Positions 34,598-49,000 of a stretch of 64,000 bases of DNA are shown here, piece by piece. How positions within the stretch are numbered: position 1 is the first letter of the stretch; each line of letters begins with the position of its first letter. The translations under genes were made by a program, and so were the position numbers. Where the stretch lies: contig JAFTKS010000003.1 of NCBI GenBank assembly GCA_017453125.1, positions 28,371-92,370 on the forward strand, in the 5' to 3' direction. This stretch comes from Clostridia bacterium (GTDB lineage: Bacteria; Bacillota; Clostridia; Christensenellales; UBA1242). Under the pieces are notes generated by a model. It did no database searches. It had not been told where the DNA came from and was given only the letters and a program-made list of their open reading frames with translations.

Positions 34598-36427
34598 ATG
34601 TTTAAAAGTATAAGAAATGTGGCGATTATTGCCCACGTTGACCACGGTAAAACATCTCTTGTTAATGAGCTTTTGAAACAAGGTGGTGTATTTAGAGATA
34701 ATCAAGTGGTTGAAGATAGGGTTATGGATAGCAATGCTCTAGAGAGAGAAAGGGGAATTACTATTCTTAGCAAAAATACAGCAGTTATGTATGGCGATAC
34801 CAAAATCAATATTATTGACACTCCTGGGCACGCAGACTTTGGTGGTGAGGTTGAAAGAGTTCTTAAGATGGTTGATGGTGTAATTCTTGTAGTTGATGCG
34901 TTTGAAGGGCCTATGCCTCAAACAAGATTCGTTCTTCAGAAGGCGTTGGAGCTTAATCACAAGGTAATTGTTGTTGTAAATAAGATTGATAAGGCTGAGG
35001 CTAGACCAAAAGAGGTTGTGGACGAGGTTTTGGAGTTGTTGCTTGATTTAGATGCTAATGATGAGCAACTAGAGAGTCCATTCGTATTCTGTTCTTGTAG
35101 ACAAGGTATTGCTAGTCTTGATGCTGATGTTTTGGGCACAAATATGAATCCTTTGTTTGAAACGATTGTTAGTCATATTCCTGCTCCTGCGTCAGATTTG
35201 TCTGCACCATTCCAAATGCTTGTAAGTTCAAGTGAGCATAACGATTATCTTGGCAAGCTTTCTATTGGAAAGATTGAAAGGGGCGTTGTTAAAGTAAACG
35301 ATACTGTTGGTGTATGTAATTTCTATGGCGAGTGTGGTGCGAAACCTTTCAAGGTTGTCAATATATTTGCATTTGAGGGGTTGAAACGTGTACCTCTATC
35401 AGAGGCTAGTGCAGGTGATATTGTATGTCTTGCTGGTTCTCCAGATGTAACAATAGGTGATACCATCTGTGAGAAGGGTAAAGAAGAGGCTATTCCATTT
35501 GTGAAGATTAGTGAACCTTCTGTACAAATGACTTTCTCGGTTAACAATAGTCCGTTTGCGGGCAAAGAAGGAAAGTTCTGTACATCTAGACATCTAAGAG
35601 ATAGACTTTACAAAGAAAGTATAAAAGATTTGAGTTTGAAAGTTATGGATACCGAGAGTGCGGATAGTTTCACAGTTCTTGGTAGAGGAGAAATGCATAT
35701 CTCCATTTTGATAGAAAATATGCGTAGAGATGGCTATGAGTTCCAAGTATCAATGCCAAAAGTTCTCTACAAAGAAATTGACGGCGTAAAACACGAACCA
35801 ATAGATAGATTTGTGGCAGATGTTCCAGAAGATGCTGTGGGCGCTGTTATGAGTGAATTGGGTAATAGAAAAGGTGAACTTGTGTCTATGTCTACACACG
35901 GCACTCGTTCAAGGCTTGAGTTTTTGATTCCTTCAAGGGGTTTGTTTGGATATAAATCACAATTCTTGACAGACACCAAAGGTGAGGGGATAATGTCAAG
36001 TATATTCGAGAAATATGACATTTTCAAGGGTAATATTGACAGAAGGTCGTTTGGAGCGTTGATTGCGTACGAGAATGGCGAGGCTTGTCAGTATGGTTTA
36101 TTTAACTCTCAGGAGAGAGGAAGAATGCTTATTACTACTGGTACACAGGTATATGGTGGAATGGTAGTAGGAATCAATCCAAAGGGAATGGATATTGTTG
36201 TAAACGTATGTAAGAAAAAGCAATTGACCAATATGCGTTCGTCTGCTAGTGATGAGGCGTTGAGGTTGGAGGCTCCGAAGATTATGACTCTTGAAGAGTG
36301 TTTGGAGTTTCTAGATGATGATGAATTGTTGGAAGTTACTCCTAAGTCTTTGAGAATAAGAAAGATTGTTCTTGACCACGTTCAAAGAGGAAGAATGGAT
36401 TTCCGTAAGAAAAACAATATTGAATAA
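34598..36427 (+). CDS. typA: Ribosome-associated GTPase TypA/BipA
   Basis: This translation-factor GTPase assists ribosome assembly and stress adaptation. The start is the ATG at 34598 (MFKSIRNVAIIAHVDHGKTS), with AAGGAGA upstream; 22 extra in-frame codons before it lack support. The product has 609 residues, normal length. GTPase motifs: AHVDHGKT (12-19), RERGITI, DTPGHADFGGEVERV and NKIDKAEARP. Later regions show the EF-G-like domains III and V (GRGEMHISILIENMRR, PSRGLFGYKSQFLTDTKG) and the TypA C-terminal domain with the basic loop KKKQLTNMRSSASDEA. It stands alone between terminators. Confidence 0.97.
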   Translation: MFKSIRNVAIIAHVDHGKTSLVNELLKQGGVFRDNQVVEDRVMDSNALERERGITILSKNTAVMYGDTKINIIDTPGHADFGGEVERVLKMVDGVILVVDAFEGPMPQTRFVLQKALELNHKVIVVVNKIDKAEARPKEVVDEVLELLLDLDANDEQLESPFVFCSCRQGIASLDADVLGTNMNPLFETIVSHIPAPASDLSAPFQMLVSSSEHNDYLGKLSIGKIERGVVKVNDTVGVCNFYGECGAKPFKVVNIFAFEGLKRVPLSEASAGDIVCLAGSPDVTIGDTICEKGKEEAIPFVKISEPSVQMTFSVNNSPFAGKEGKFCTSRHLRDRLYKESIKDLSLKVMDTESADSFTVLGRGEMHISILIENMRRDGYEFQVSMPKVLYKEIDGVKHEPIDRFVADVPEDAVGAVMSELGNRKGELVSMSTHGTRSRLEFLIPSRGLFGYKSQFLTDTKGEGIMSSIFEKYDIFKGNIDRRSFGALIAYENGEACQYGLFNSQERGRMLITTGTQVYGGMVVGINPKGMDIVVNVCKKKQLTNMRSSASDEALRLEAPKIMTLEECLEFLDDDELLEVTPKSLRIRKIVLDHVQRGRMDFRKKNNIE

Positions 36428-36433
36428 AATTTT

Positions 36434-36471
36434 TTTAAAAAACGACTACCTAATTGGTGGTTGTTTTTTTT
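36434..36471 (+). terminator. Terminator after typA
   Basis: AACGACTACC and GGTGGTTGTT pair with G-U wobbles around TAATT and are followed by a T run. Confidence 0.8.
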
Positions 36472-36873
36472 GTAAAAACAATATGTGTTGCGATAAATTG
36501 CCTTATATAATAGTAGCTAAAAAATATCAAAAAAGAGAGTCTTAAACATAATTAAAAACAGCATCAAAAAATATGAAAAAAAACATATAAAAATTTATGT
36601 AAAAATATGTGTCTAAAATCACACCAAATTTGTGCTAAAAAAATTAGCAAAATTTTGTGTGTTTTTTTGTGTTAATTTGGGGCTGATTTTTTATCTTTTT
36701 TTTAAGTATGTTTTGTCTTTTAAAAATCATAAGAAATGGTGTGTAAAATGATTTTCTTTTGCGTAAATTAAAATGATAAAAACTCAATAAATATAGGCGA
36801 TTATTTACAATGAATTTTATAAAAATACATATTATTACATAAATAACCATTTTTCGTCAAACCATCAAAAAAA
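36472..36873. other. AT-rich intergenic stretch with no convincing gene
   Basis: The stretch is strongly A+T rich with poly-A and poly-T runs. A 68-codon frame on the minus strand has low-complexity Ile/Lys/Phe content and no family resemblance. No RNA gene was recognised. Confidence 0.6.
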
Positions 36874-36902
36874 TTGACACTAAATCTATATAATTATATA
36901 AT
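36874..36902 (+). promoter_or_regulatory. Consensus promoter of the 8,272-residue protein gene
   Basis: TTGACA (36874-36879), a 17-base spacer and TATAAT (36897-36902) match the ideal SigA promoter at every core position. Confidence 0.9.
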
Positions 36903-36926
36903 ATATTTAAGAGATTCTAATAGTGG

Positions 36927-36958
36927 GAAATTTTGCCCTAAAAAATGGGCGAAATTTT
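36927..36958 (+). other. 5' leader hairpin of the giant gene
   Basis: GAAATTTTGCCC (36927-36938) and GGGCGAAATTTT (36947-36958) can pair along 12 positions, with G-U pairs, around TAAAAAAT. It would lie near the 5' end of the transcript and could protect the very long mRNA. Confidence 0.6.
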
Positions 36959-37017
36959 GAGGCAAAAACATTGCTGATTTTGGGGTCAAAAAACGAAAAG
37001 GAAAAGGTAGAAAAATT

Positions 37018-40000
37018 ATGGGAGAAAAAAGAGAAAGTAGCGAGAGAAAAAATCTGATTATCAAGACGCTAATAATACTCATTATTCTGTTGCTTGCATT
37101 TATGTCAACAGTTCTTTATGTGTATTCTTATCCGAAGACTACAATAGAGTTCTTTACTGTTGGAAAAAATGCACAGGGAATAACGCAGACGGCTAGCGTC
37201 AAGACGATGAGGAATATTAAGAAGTACTCGGTCATTGGTGAACTTGATCCATATGTGGTTTATGGTCACAATTTCGAGTATTGGTCGTATGATAGAGATG
37301 GACTATATCCATATGACCCAAATGCCGAACTTGATGTGGACTATTTGCCACTCTATGGTCAGTATACAAGAAAGAGTCTTAATATTAGATATTGGATTCA
37401 GTTTGAGGATACATATGACAGAGTGCCGATTTATACCGAGCCAACTCTGTTTGACGAGACGATTACTACTCACTATGGAACAATTGGAAATTATCCAAAT
37501 GCTCCTCTCCTTGAAGAATTGACAGACAGAATGGGCTATCATTTCGCTGGTTGGACGACTAAGGTTGCCGAAGAAGAGAAGATTGAGCCTGATGATGTAT
37601 TTGGTGCGGGAGTGCTTTATTCAGTACTTAGCGAAACCGATATTGACTTCTATGCATATTGGGAGAAGAATAAGTATCAAGTGGTTACTCATACTGGTAA
37701 TGAATATCAGATGAAAGAAGATGGCTCCGCTCCAATTAGAAAAGATGGTAAGTTCGTTATTAAGAATAATAGAACAGAGCATATCTCTTCAATTAGATAT
37801 TTGGACAATATGACACTTGTTTCAAATACTCTTGTTCCTACACTTGATTCTCGTGATAGTACAGATGCGTCTGGTTTTGATCACGAAGATACAGGCGAGT
37901 ATGAGTTTGTTGGCTGGTATCTAGACCCTGACTTTACTTTGTCTGTAGACGAATTAGACCCTGTTGTTAGAGTGTTCATAAACGATAGTGGTTTGGAAGA
38001 GCCATATTTGGAATATCTAACGTATACATATTCCAATCCAAATGACCCAGAAAGTGAAAGATTTGTAGAAGAACATAAGATTCCTGCACAATTCAATGAC
38101 GAGACGGGAACTTATCAATTGCACTTGTATTCCAAGTGGGAGAGAAAGTCTTATACCTTGACTTTTGATAATTCAAAATGGGCAGGTTCTAGAGGTCAAA
38201 TTGATAGTATTCAGGTTTACAAAAACGATAGACACTATGGAAAGTATTATAATGATGTGTACACCAATGCAACCAAAGACACAGGACTATTCAATTCTTT
38301 GGTGTTGTATACAGAAAATGGCGCAAACAATATTACAACCAATGGCTTTTTGAATAGTTATTCTGGTTATAGATTTATTGGTTGGTCGCTTGACTATAAT
38401 ATGACAGACAAATCTGTAGTTTATCAGATGTTTGATCAGAATGATCCTACTTCGGAGAATTCCGATGCTTGGTACTATAGCAATGTAGAATACGAACACA
38501 CTGTTAGTGAAGATGTGAAGTTGTATGCACAATGGTCACAAATTAAATATGTATATATGTACGAGAAGTCGGGAGATAGTCTCGATGGCGGAAAGAGTAT
38601 TCGAAAGCCAGTTATTGTTGGTGAATGGTTGCATTTGCCAGTCTATGACTATAGCATCTATGATTCCAAAATCAAAGATATGGATAGATATGACGCAGAC
38701 CTAAAAACTTTAGGTTGGAGACAGAATGACTATTCCGAATTCTCTGGCTTTGCTGTAGGGCGTAATGGCGATGGCAAAGAATATTTGGAAGAGAAAAGAA
38801 ATTCCAACGGATATATATTTACATATGATGTCAATCAAAGTTCTGTAACATTGACTGCGATTTGGACAAGAAAGCAATATGATATCTATTATCACTTGAA
38901 TGGTGGAACGCACCCAAATACAACAGGAGATGTTGTTCTTGAGGAAAATCAAACAGGTGGAACAGCAATCAAGTATCTTTCAGACCCAACAAGAGAAGGC
39001 TCAATTTTCGATGGTTGGGTTAGGGTTTATGATATAAATAATGAAGATCAAATCCCAAAAGATAACGACACTTCGAGAAATACTAGATACACTAGTTTGA
39101 ATAAGTTCACTCCAAGAGGTACGGCAGAAGAAATTCACTTCTATGCTGCTTGGTTTACAAACTTTACAATCTTGTATACTACTCCTGCGGGTGAAGAAGT
39201 TTCCGATCCAGATGTTTTTGCAAATAAGAACAGAAACCCATCAACATACTCAAAAGTATATCTTCCATCTGCATCAGCAACCCCAAATAGAAACTTGAAG
39301 ATGAAAGTTACTATTGGTTCAGGAAATGATTTGGTAAGACCAGGTTATTCGTTCAATGCTTGGAAGTTGAAAGATAGTAATTCTGCTACTGGGTTTAGCA
39401 CAAAAACATTAACTCCAGGTTCAAGCTATGAGTTCAATTTCAATCCAAGGACAAAGGTTTTGGAAGATGGTTCGACAAAGACATATTTGATTTGTTATAA
39501 GTCCAATAATGCAAATGACACTATTGAATTTGAAGTAGAAGATGGATATATTGTTTATTTGTATGCCGATTGGAAACCAAACCAATATGTATTGACCATT
39601 GTTGATACTATTGATAATGATATGAAGTACAAATATGATGTAATTCACGGACAAGACTTTAGTTTGGCGGGAATTATTCCAGACCACTCTAGTCAAAACT
39701 ATGTTTATTTAGGACTTGCAACAACGCCAAATGGCGAGCCTGTATATGGTGCTGGGGCAACCAAAATTCCTGGTACATCAATAACAGGAAGTTATACTTT
39801 CTATGCAATATATAAGCGAGTTGCGTTTACGGTGTCGTATATAATTCCTGCGGAGTTTACTGGTGGTACAGACGAGCCTTATACTCCAAGTGCAGGGTAT
39901 CCTGGATATAACTCAAATGAAGTTTATTATTATGGTGATCGTTTGTCGTTCCCAACTCCAACAATTAGCGACAAAAACTTGAGATTCGAAACTTGGTACT

Positions 40001-43000
40001 ATATGGAAAATGGTGAGAAAGTTAAAATACCGAATCCTTCAAGTTGGACTGCCGATTATTCGGGCGGAAGCGAACTTATCTTGTATGCAAACTTTGTTGA
40101 GATTAAGTATGTAATGGCATTTGAGTTTATCAATCCTGTTACAAATGAGTCAACAAAAATTTCCTCTCTTGGAAAAGACGCAGATGGCAAAGATATTGAA
40201 ATGACCATTAGAATTGGTGAGTCTATTGGAAAATACTACGTTATCCTACTTGATGGCGTTGTTGTTGGATATGCTCACGAAGATGCAATTAATGACGAAG
40301 AGCTAGCAAACAATGGACAAACAAAACAAAGTGTTTATGACTATTTTGATGATATGCTTGACCAATTCATTGTCGATAATAATATTTTGGAATATACAAA
40401 AGTTGGTAATGGATTATTTAGCGTATATAATGGTATCAAAAAAGCATTTGATAGCGGTGTTACACTAAACACAACTAATTATCCACAGATAGCTACAGGA
40501 ACACTTTTGTTCGTTTCGGAAATGAAAGCAAACCCTGTTAAATTCTTCTATTATAGTGATGAGGCTGGAACAGAAAGTTACGAGAAACATACAGGCAAAT
40601 ATTTTGATGCTGTAGGCGAAAGCATTACACTTGCTAGTCCTGAGTTTACCAACCTAGGCGAAGGTGTAAGTGTTAGAAGATGGTATATCAAAGATTCTAG
40701 CGGACAGAAGAAATATTATGATAGAGGCGCATCTCTTGTAGGTGTTTGGGCAGACTTCAAAACTATTTCTGCTATGAAAGATTATATCGAGTGGGTGGAC
40801 GGTGTTGGATATATAAGAATTTACGCTGAAACTCAGTTGATTTACACTATCAAATATTATTCTTATAATTACTCTGCAAATGGTGGAGAAATCCAACTTG
40901 TAGATACAACGAATATTGTATTCAATGAAGTAACACAAACTATCAATCTATCAGATTCTTCAATACTTTCAAGTATCTTGAATTTGAATACTGGCTTAAC
41001 ATTCAATGGTTGGAGAATGTTCAATTCAAGTGGTGTTGCTGTTGATAGTGCAAGTGAAGACAAATTATTCAATTCTACAATGTCTCCAAATACTGCACTC
41101 TTTGCGGACTTTGTAATTAATGCTTATGCAGATTATTCTTATAATGTAGAATATTACAAATTAGTTCTTAACGATTCTGAATTTGAGAAAGTTTTGGTTG
41201 ATACAGAAACAATGCCTTTAATTTCAAAAGACAAAGATTATTCTCTCGTTGGTAATTACGAGTCATTGTATGCTCTTCCAACAACACTCAAAGATGTTGA
41301 ATATGACATTGCGGGTTTCGATTATTACGGATATAAGATTGGTTCAACAATATATAATGCTAATGATTTGGCAAGCAATAAAAAAATCAACCTTGATGGA
41401 AAAACAATACAAATTCTATGTTATCTAACTAGAACTATCGGTATTACATATACTGTATCTCGTGATGACGGAGAGGCGTTTGTTGACTCTAATATTAGCG
41501 GACTTTCTTCGGTAGAATATTTATATGTAATTGGCTATGACAATTTGATTGTATCAGAAATCTATAATGGTGAAGAAACCAAGGTTTCCGAAATCAAAAT
41601 CAAAAACATCAAAGCATCAAAGAAAGGATATACACATTCTGGTTGGAATGATGGAACTTCCAATTATGTAGGTGGCGACAATTATACAATTCTAGAAAAT
41701 GCCGTGTTGTCAGCGGTATTTACTAGACCTACTCCACAAACAATTGGAATCAATGTTCAATATTACGATACAGAAGGTAATAAACTTCTTGATTCTCCTG
41801 TATATGTTGAGAAAGCAAACGGGTCAAAAATTCAATTAATTAGTACGAAATCAAACGACCTAAAATTCACATCAAATACTCACGCAATTAGTGCTTGGTC
41901 ATATACAGACCAAGAGGGTAATGTTAAGACAATCAAGGACGGAGAAGACTTTGATGTTCCTCTGCTAGTTGTGGAAGGACAATTATTCAAGTTTGTGACA
42001 ATTCTCAAGGTTAAGTACGAGATTAATTTCGAAACTTATTCTGATAGTACATTCCCAACAATTATCGCTCTAGATGGAGAGCCTAGAACTCTAAGTGATA
42101 GTGATTCAGTTACCCCTCCAACATTACAGAACAACTTGAAGTTCTTGTACTGGTCTTATGATATTGATGGAAATGCAGAAACCACAGACGATATTATTGA
42201 GATTGGAATTGATGACCAAATTCAATTTGTAATGCCAACAGAAAACAATCAAGTGGCTTATAACAAAACCGAAGGTATTGGTTATGCATTACATACAATC
42301 CCTGCTAGAACGGGTGTATACATTTATACTTTCTATGCTGTTGCAGAAGATATTACTTTGAATCTTTATGTAATGGACAAAAACGGAAACAATCAATTGT
42401 TCACAATCACAGAAGTTCCTTTTGGGAAGAGTTATTCTGACCCAAGAGAATTGGTAACCGATGAAATTTTGGCAATAGAAAATGCTTATGGCGGTGCAAG
42501 CGGTATTTGTGCTTGGACAACCGATAGTACGAAAATTTCGGCAACCGATTATGTTGATGGAAGTGGCAAAATAAACTTGAGTTCGTTGCTTGCAAATATT
42601 CAAGAAATCAATGGCCCAAGAACACTTTATGCAGTATGGCAAACAAAAGTAGCTCTTAACTATGCTCCATCTGGAAGTGTAGTTGCTAGTGATGATAATT
42701 CATCAGATACATTTGCGTATACTGGCTATGCTGATGGTGCTAAGCCTGCTAGCGAATATTACTTTGTTGGTCAAGAGGTTTCGTTCAATGCAAACATTGT
42801 CAAACTTATTTACTACAAAGGCTACAATACCGTATACTTTGATAATGGCTCGGTAATAGTGTATTCTGGTACAGGAAACGACTACTACGAAGTTAGTGGT
42901 TTCAGAGCTGTATTTGCTGATGGAAACAACACCATTCAAGATTATGAGTTTGATAGTAATGGCGTTGCGTCATTCACAATTGGCTCTTATCCTGTAACAA

Positions 43001-46000
43001 TTACACCTCTTGCAAAACGTTTGGTTCATCGTGTGGATTTCTATGAAAACCTTTCAGAAAATGAAACGGCGGTAAAAACCACTTATGCAAGACTCGGTCA
43101 ATTAAACACAATTGCTCTATCTGACTTTGCTCTAAAAGATAGAACGAACCTAACATTCTTGGGTTATAATACTCAAGAGAATAGAGATGGTAATATTGCA
43201 CTATCCAATTTGAATGGTATTACATTCGAAGAGGGTGACGATAAGAATCTCAAACTTTATGCTATTTGGGCAAGTAGTCTCAAGGCTACATTCTATTTTG
43301 ATGAAGAGTCAAGAATTGCGGGCGAGGATATGTTCTCAATTCCTCTATCTAGAACATTGTCTATACCATATGCAACTCTATACGATTACTTCAACCAAGC
43401 AGATGGTTCTGCTGATAATGGGTATTTGAAACAAATCAAACTTCAAGGCAACCCAGATACTTATAGTTACAATTCAAAGAATTATTATTTGAGAGGCTTT
43501 GCGTATGGTGGACAAGTATATGATATGTCCCAACTATGCGAATTACCACTCAATTCAAATGTTGATATTGTAGTAAGTTTCGAAAGAATATATACTATCA
43601 ACTTTATAGACATTGGTGCTGGAGCAGATGGTGAAGACCTTGTTCTATCTAGTACTTATGCAATACTTAGCAAGAATGATGGCTTGGCAAGTGGTGTATT
43701 GTCATCAAGGGAAATTACCGATGGCGACACGACAAAAGTTGTGGGAGCGATAGATACTCTTCAATTCCCAAGTGCTATTCGTACTAGCGATTATTATAAC
43801 GCTGATGGCTGGCAAATTGTAGATGAAACAACAACGCTTGTAATTCCGTTTGATACACTTGCAACAAATGCACATTATAGAATTCTTAGAGATGGTGCAG
43901 AGGATTATGTTGTTAATGTTGCCCTCAATTGGTCACCAAAGGAATTTGAAATAATTCTTAATTATACAGAGACTCCATATTCTGTATATAAGGACTTCTC
44001 ATCTGCAGATGACGTGCTTGCATATAATGGCTGGACAAATATGGCTTATGAGTATGTGTTAGACGCAGAAGGAAATTCTCTCGGTGTAGAGGGTAGTCCT
44101 ATCACTCTTCTATATGGTCAATCATTTATATTGTACTTTGACGGAGAAGTTCTTGAGAACTATTCAATTGTAGGTTGGAGTTTGTCTCCTTATAAACTAG
44201 GCTTAATACCTGAAAACGCAGAAGACATTTTGGGTCAGTTGACAGATGGATATTATCAACTAAGCAAAGAACTTATAAATGAAGATGGTAAGATAGTGCT
44301 ATATCCAGTATTTGATTTGGTTGCAAATCATTTGGTTGTAGTATCTTCTACAAACGGAGATTATTCGTATTCTATTACAACAGACGAATCTATTATTAAT
44401 AGTTCTATGTTTATAGAAAATGTCCCTGGACAAAAAACAGAAACCAACGAAATAACAATTGCTTATTATCATATACTAGAAATCAAAGCAGATAAACCAA
44501 ACACAAACTATTGGTTAGACAACGTTAATAATCCAGTTGTTGTCACAAAGAACAATGTTTCTGACACAAGCTGGCAGTATGACTCGGCAACAGGTATATA
44601 TTCTCTAAGAGGAGATGTTGCTTGTGATTGTTTGGATATTGATGAGAATGGATATTATTATCCTCATATTGTTGAAATTACTTATGTTCCAAAGACTATT
44701 GAAGTTTCGGCATATATCAATTATACGATTGCTACAAAAACTACTGATACATCTACAATTACTTTGAGTAGTGTGGGTGACACAACAAGTGTATTAGGAC
44801 AGATTACTTCTGAAAATTGTAATCTAGCAAATGCTGTTGTTGTTGATATTCTTGCTGGAAACAAATTGAAGTTGAACTTGTATTTGTCTGAATATTATAG
44901 ATTGGATAAATTCTTAATATCTGGAGATAACAAGATTCAATTAGAAGACAATTGTATATCTCTTGACAAGCTTGACGTTGATGAGTTTGACAAGGCTAAT
45001 CTAGAAATAATTCTTGTACCTATTACATACACAATCGACGTTGCTCTTCAAGGAGGAACTCTTCCATCGGATATCACATTCACATCTGACGTATACGAAG
45101 ATGGAACTATTATTCTTGTAGATGGCGTGGCTCAGGTAGTAGCAGGTGCTAGCATTACAATCCCAGAACCAACACTTGAGAAAAATTTATTCTCGTATTG
45201 GAGTGTTAATGGCACTCAAATGCCAACTATATCTCAGATGAAGGTTTCTTCTAATTTGAATATAGTCGCAATGTTTATCCAAAATCAGTTCACTATTACT
45301 TACAAACTTTCTGGACAACCAGATTATGAACTTGTGTTCGTTGGAGGAGACAAGGTTTGGTTAGGAACTATTGACGGAACGGAAAATGGACAGAAAATTC
45401 CAACTGCAGATGGGTTTGCTCGTCAAGGTTGGAAAGATGTAAGAGACGAGTCTGAAAATGCCTATACTTATATGGACGGAGCAAGTCTAATTACAGCAAA
45501 GCAAAACTATACATTCGTAGAGGTTTGCAGAGGTGTTACAGTTACATTCTCGTTCTATAATGATGACACTCAGATAACTCTCAAAAATTCTAATTTGGCA
45601 AATGCTGAATATGGCAAGGCTTATACTCTTCCACAAGAGTCTGACTTTGTCGACGCCAAGGTTACTGGCAAAACAATTTATGGTTTCAAGCCAAGCAAAG
45701 AATCTTCAACAATCTTTGTGGCTGGAACTGCAGTATCCAATATATTTGAACAATGTGGATACACCTATTCAAGCGATAATACAAATATAATTCTATATGC
45801 TGTATATTTCAATGAGTATACATACTCTTTCGTATACTCTAATACAGATATCCAAACCGAATATCACTATGTTCCTGCAACTGCTGGTGATGGTAGTATT
45901 TCGGGATTAAATCAATACAGACTTAATGCTGTTGAGCCTACTACGACGGAAGAAGGCAAGATGTTTGTTGGTTACACTATCCAAGTAACAGTTGGTGCAG

Positions 46001-49000
46001 ATACGTTCACTATTTATGATACCGATGGCACAACTCCACTTGTTGTTCAACCAAGTCAACTTATTGACCTTGTGAATCCTGCAGATTATGGCTATGCATT
46101 AAATTATGTATACACATTGTATCCTGCATTTGATTCTGATACAGGTACAACAACATTTACAATTTCATATGTTGACCCAACCAATTCTTCAAACTTATTG
46201 AGTGTTTGGTTGACAGATGAGTCTGCTCCTCAAGATAACTATACAATCAATGTTTATCTAAACAAGAAATTCTATGTTTCTTCTCTTCCAACATTTGATT
46301 ATGCTCAACTTGGTGAGAAGGCTGTATGGACAATCGCATCTAGCAAAGTTTCGTTCAAGACAAGCAATCCTGTTAGCCTTGAAAGTGATGGATTGGTTGC
46401 ATACAAACTTGTAGGTTATATGCTTACATACGTATTGAGCGATGGTTCAACTCAATCGGCTAGATTGGAACTAAGCAATACTGAAGGCTATAATTTAGCC
46501 GTAGCAGGTGCTTCAGATTATACTCTAGAACCTATCTGGGAAGAAAGATATGCCGTTAGATATTATGATTTTGACGGTAATGAAATTCTTGAGACTTATT
46601 ATGACAAAAATAGCGTTGTGACAATCGATACAAACACTTCTAAGTATTCAAGAACAGGATATAAGTTCGTAGGTTATACCGACCAGAATTCTTATGAAGG
46701 GTATCTAGCGTTGTGCACAAGAGAACTCCAATCAACAGATGATTATATGGTATTTGGAACTTCTATCACAATGACCAAAGACTATGGTTTGTATCCTGCA
46801 ATGTCCAAGGTTTATGTGTTGGAGTTTGATGCGTCAGAAAGTACTCTTTCGGGAGCTCTTGGAGACACAACCCTTGTAAAGACTCTTAATAATAATTCAA
46901 CCGAGGTTTATGTTGGTTGCGAAGATATTGCACTAAGCAAATACTTCGAGGCGTATTATGATGGAGATGGTTATGCGTTCGCAGGATTTACTCTTGAGTC
47001 GGGTAAATTGGCTAACGATTTGACGAGCGACAAGATAATCACTCTTTATGCATTCAACTTCAATGATTTGGTAGTTGCGAGTAACGAAAGCAAGGTTATT
47101 GTTTATGTTGCTTGGCAAAGAGCAGAAGTTACAGTTAAATTTGTAATGAATGCAAAAACACAATCGGGAGAAAGAATTGACACAACTCCTTATGAAATGA
47201 CATTCTTGTATAATGAAACAATTGTATTCAATCAACTTGAAGACGAGGGCTTGATGAACAAGATTAACGCTCTTGCAAACTTCACACTAGATAGATATTC
47301 TCTAGTAGACGGAGGAGAGGGCGTTGCTTCGGTTAAACTTGTTGAGAAAGATACTATAATTTATGTTGAGTTTGATTACAAGATTATTGTTACTTATAAT
47401 GTAAGTGGGTCTCAATATATCACAGACGAAGAAGGCAATCCTCTAGCGTCTGCTCCTGCAAGTGCTAGTTATTCTGTTGGGGAATATGTACCTTTCTATG
47501 ACCCAAATATGTATCTAACAGTTGCTGGTAAAACTGGATTATATTGGTACGCACGTGTGTATGACAAAGATGAAAACTTGATTACACTTAGATTCTTTGA
47601 TACTACCGATTCAGAAGGCAATGTTGCACACTTGGTTTCTGCAAGTGATTTGACTTTTGCATCAGATATGTACGAAATAGAATTAATACTAGGTTATGAA
47701 GATGCAACATACACAGTAAATCTATATTATATAAATAACCTTAATAAACTAAAAGCCGAAATGGCATCTGAAACAATTAACGAGAGTAACTATCAAAAGG
47801 TTACTTACACAGGCGCAAAATACGGAGATTATCTACTTAATATAGAAGAAACAGGCGAAGATTCTTATATCATTACTTCAATGTTTGATAGTGCAATAGC
47901 AAACAAAGAATCAACAACAACTCAGATTACAACTCTAAATGATATATTGCAAGCATTCGATTCTTATGGTTACGAATTCGCAGGAAGTGTAATTGTTGGT
48001 GAAAATGGTGCTACCAAAGATTCTCCACGTATGGTTCTTGTAGGGTCTGGAGTAGAACCAGATGAAGAGGCGTTCAAAAATTATTATGTAGTTCAATCTT
48101 ATTCTGGTGCTAATGCATTCGAGCATAATATTTATATCAATTACAAATTGATTGCTTATCAATTGACTCTATACAATTATGTTGTAGAAAGACAAGAAGA
48201 TGGTACTTATGAGGCTAGTGATATATTGTACGAGTCTACTGACTTCTTGACTACTATCAAGATTGATGATAGAGAAAAGAATTTTGAGTCGGGCAATATT
48301 GCTTCTGCTACAATGGAATCCAAGATATATTTGGATAGTTTCCCACATTCATCAAATACAGGATATGATTTGATTGGTTTCTATTCTGCAATATATTCTA
48401 CTGGTACAAATGAAGATGGAGAGCCTTATATCCAACTTCATAGATTTATAAATATCACAGAAAATACAGAAGAGTGGAATCCTACTGCTACAACTGATGA
48501 AGTTGGTACTTATTACAAGTTGAAGAAAAGTACACTTGTGTTTGCTCTATATTCAGAACACGTAGTAGAAGTTGTTGCAAAACTTCGTTCTCCAGATACG
48601 ACAACCGATTCTTTGGCAATCAAAGTTTATTCGGGTGATTCGGCTCTAGAGTTTGAAGAAGTAACAACAATCGAAAAATCTTCTTCATACGTAGGTGAAG
48701 ACGGCTATACATATATTGATTGGAAAATTGATATATTGTATGGACAATGGCTCAGAATCGAAGAGTCTTCACCACTTCCATACAAGTCTTATCAAATGCT
48801 TGTAGATGGTGTTGATATTAGTAGTGAATATGGCGATGGTATTCGCTATATCAATACCGAACTTGTTGGAGCAACTGCAGCTTCTGACGAGTATGAAATT
48901 GTCGTTGTGTTTGAGTATTTAAAGATTGATGTTTATATGAATGTTGACCCTTCGGCTAAAACACAAGGCACGGTTACAGAAATCGTATATAAATTAGGTG

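Noticed and set aside
36644..36850. 68-codon minus-strand frame in the AT-rich gap before the giant gene
   Set aside because: Composition is Ile/Lys/Phe-rich as expected by chance in AT-rich DNA, with no convincing ribosome binding site.
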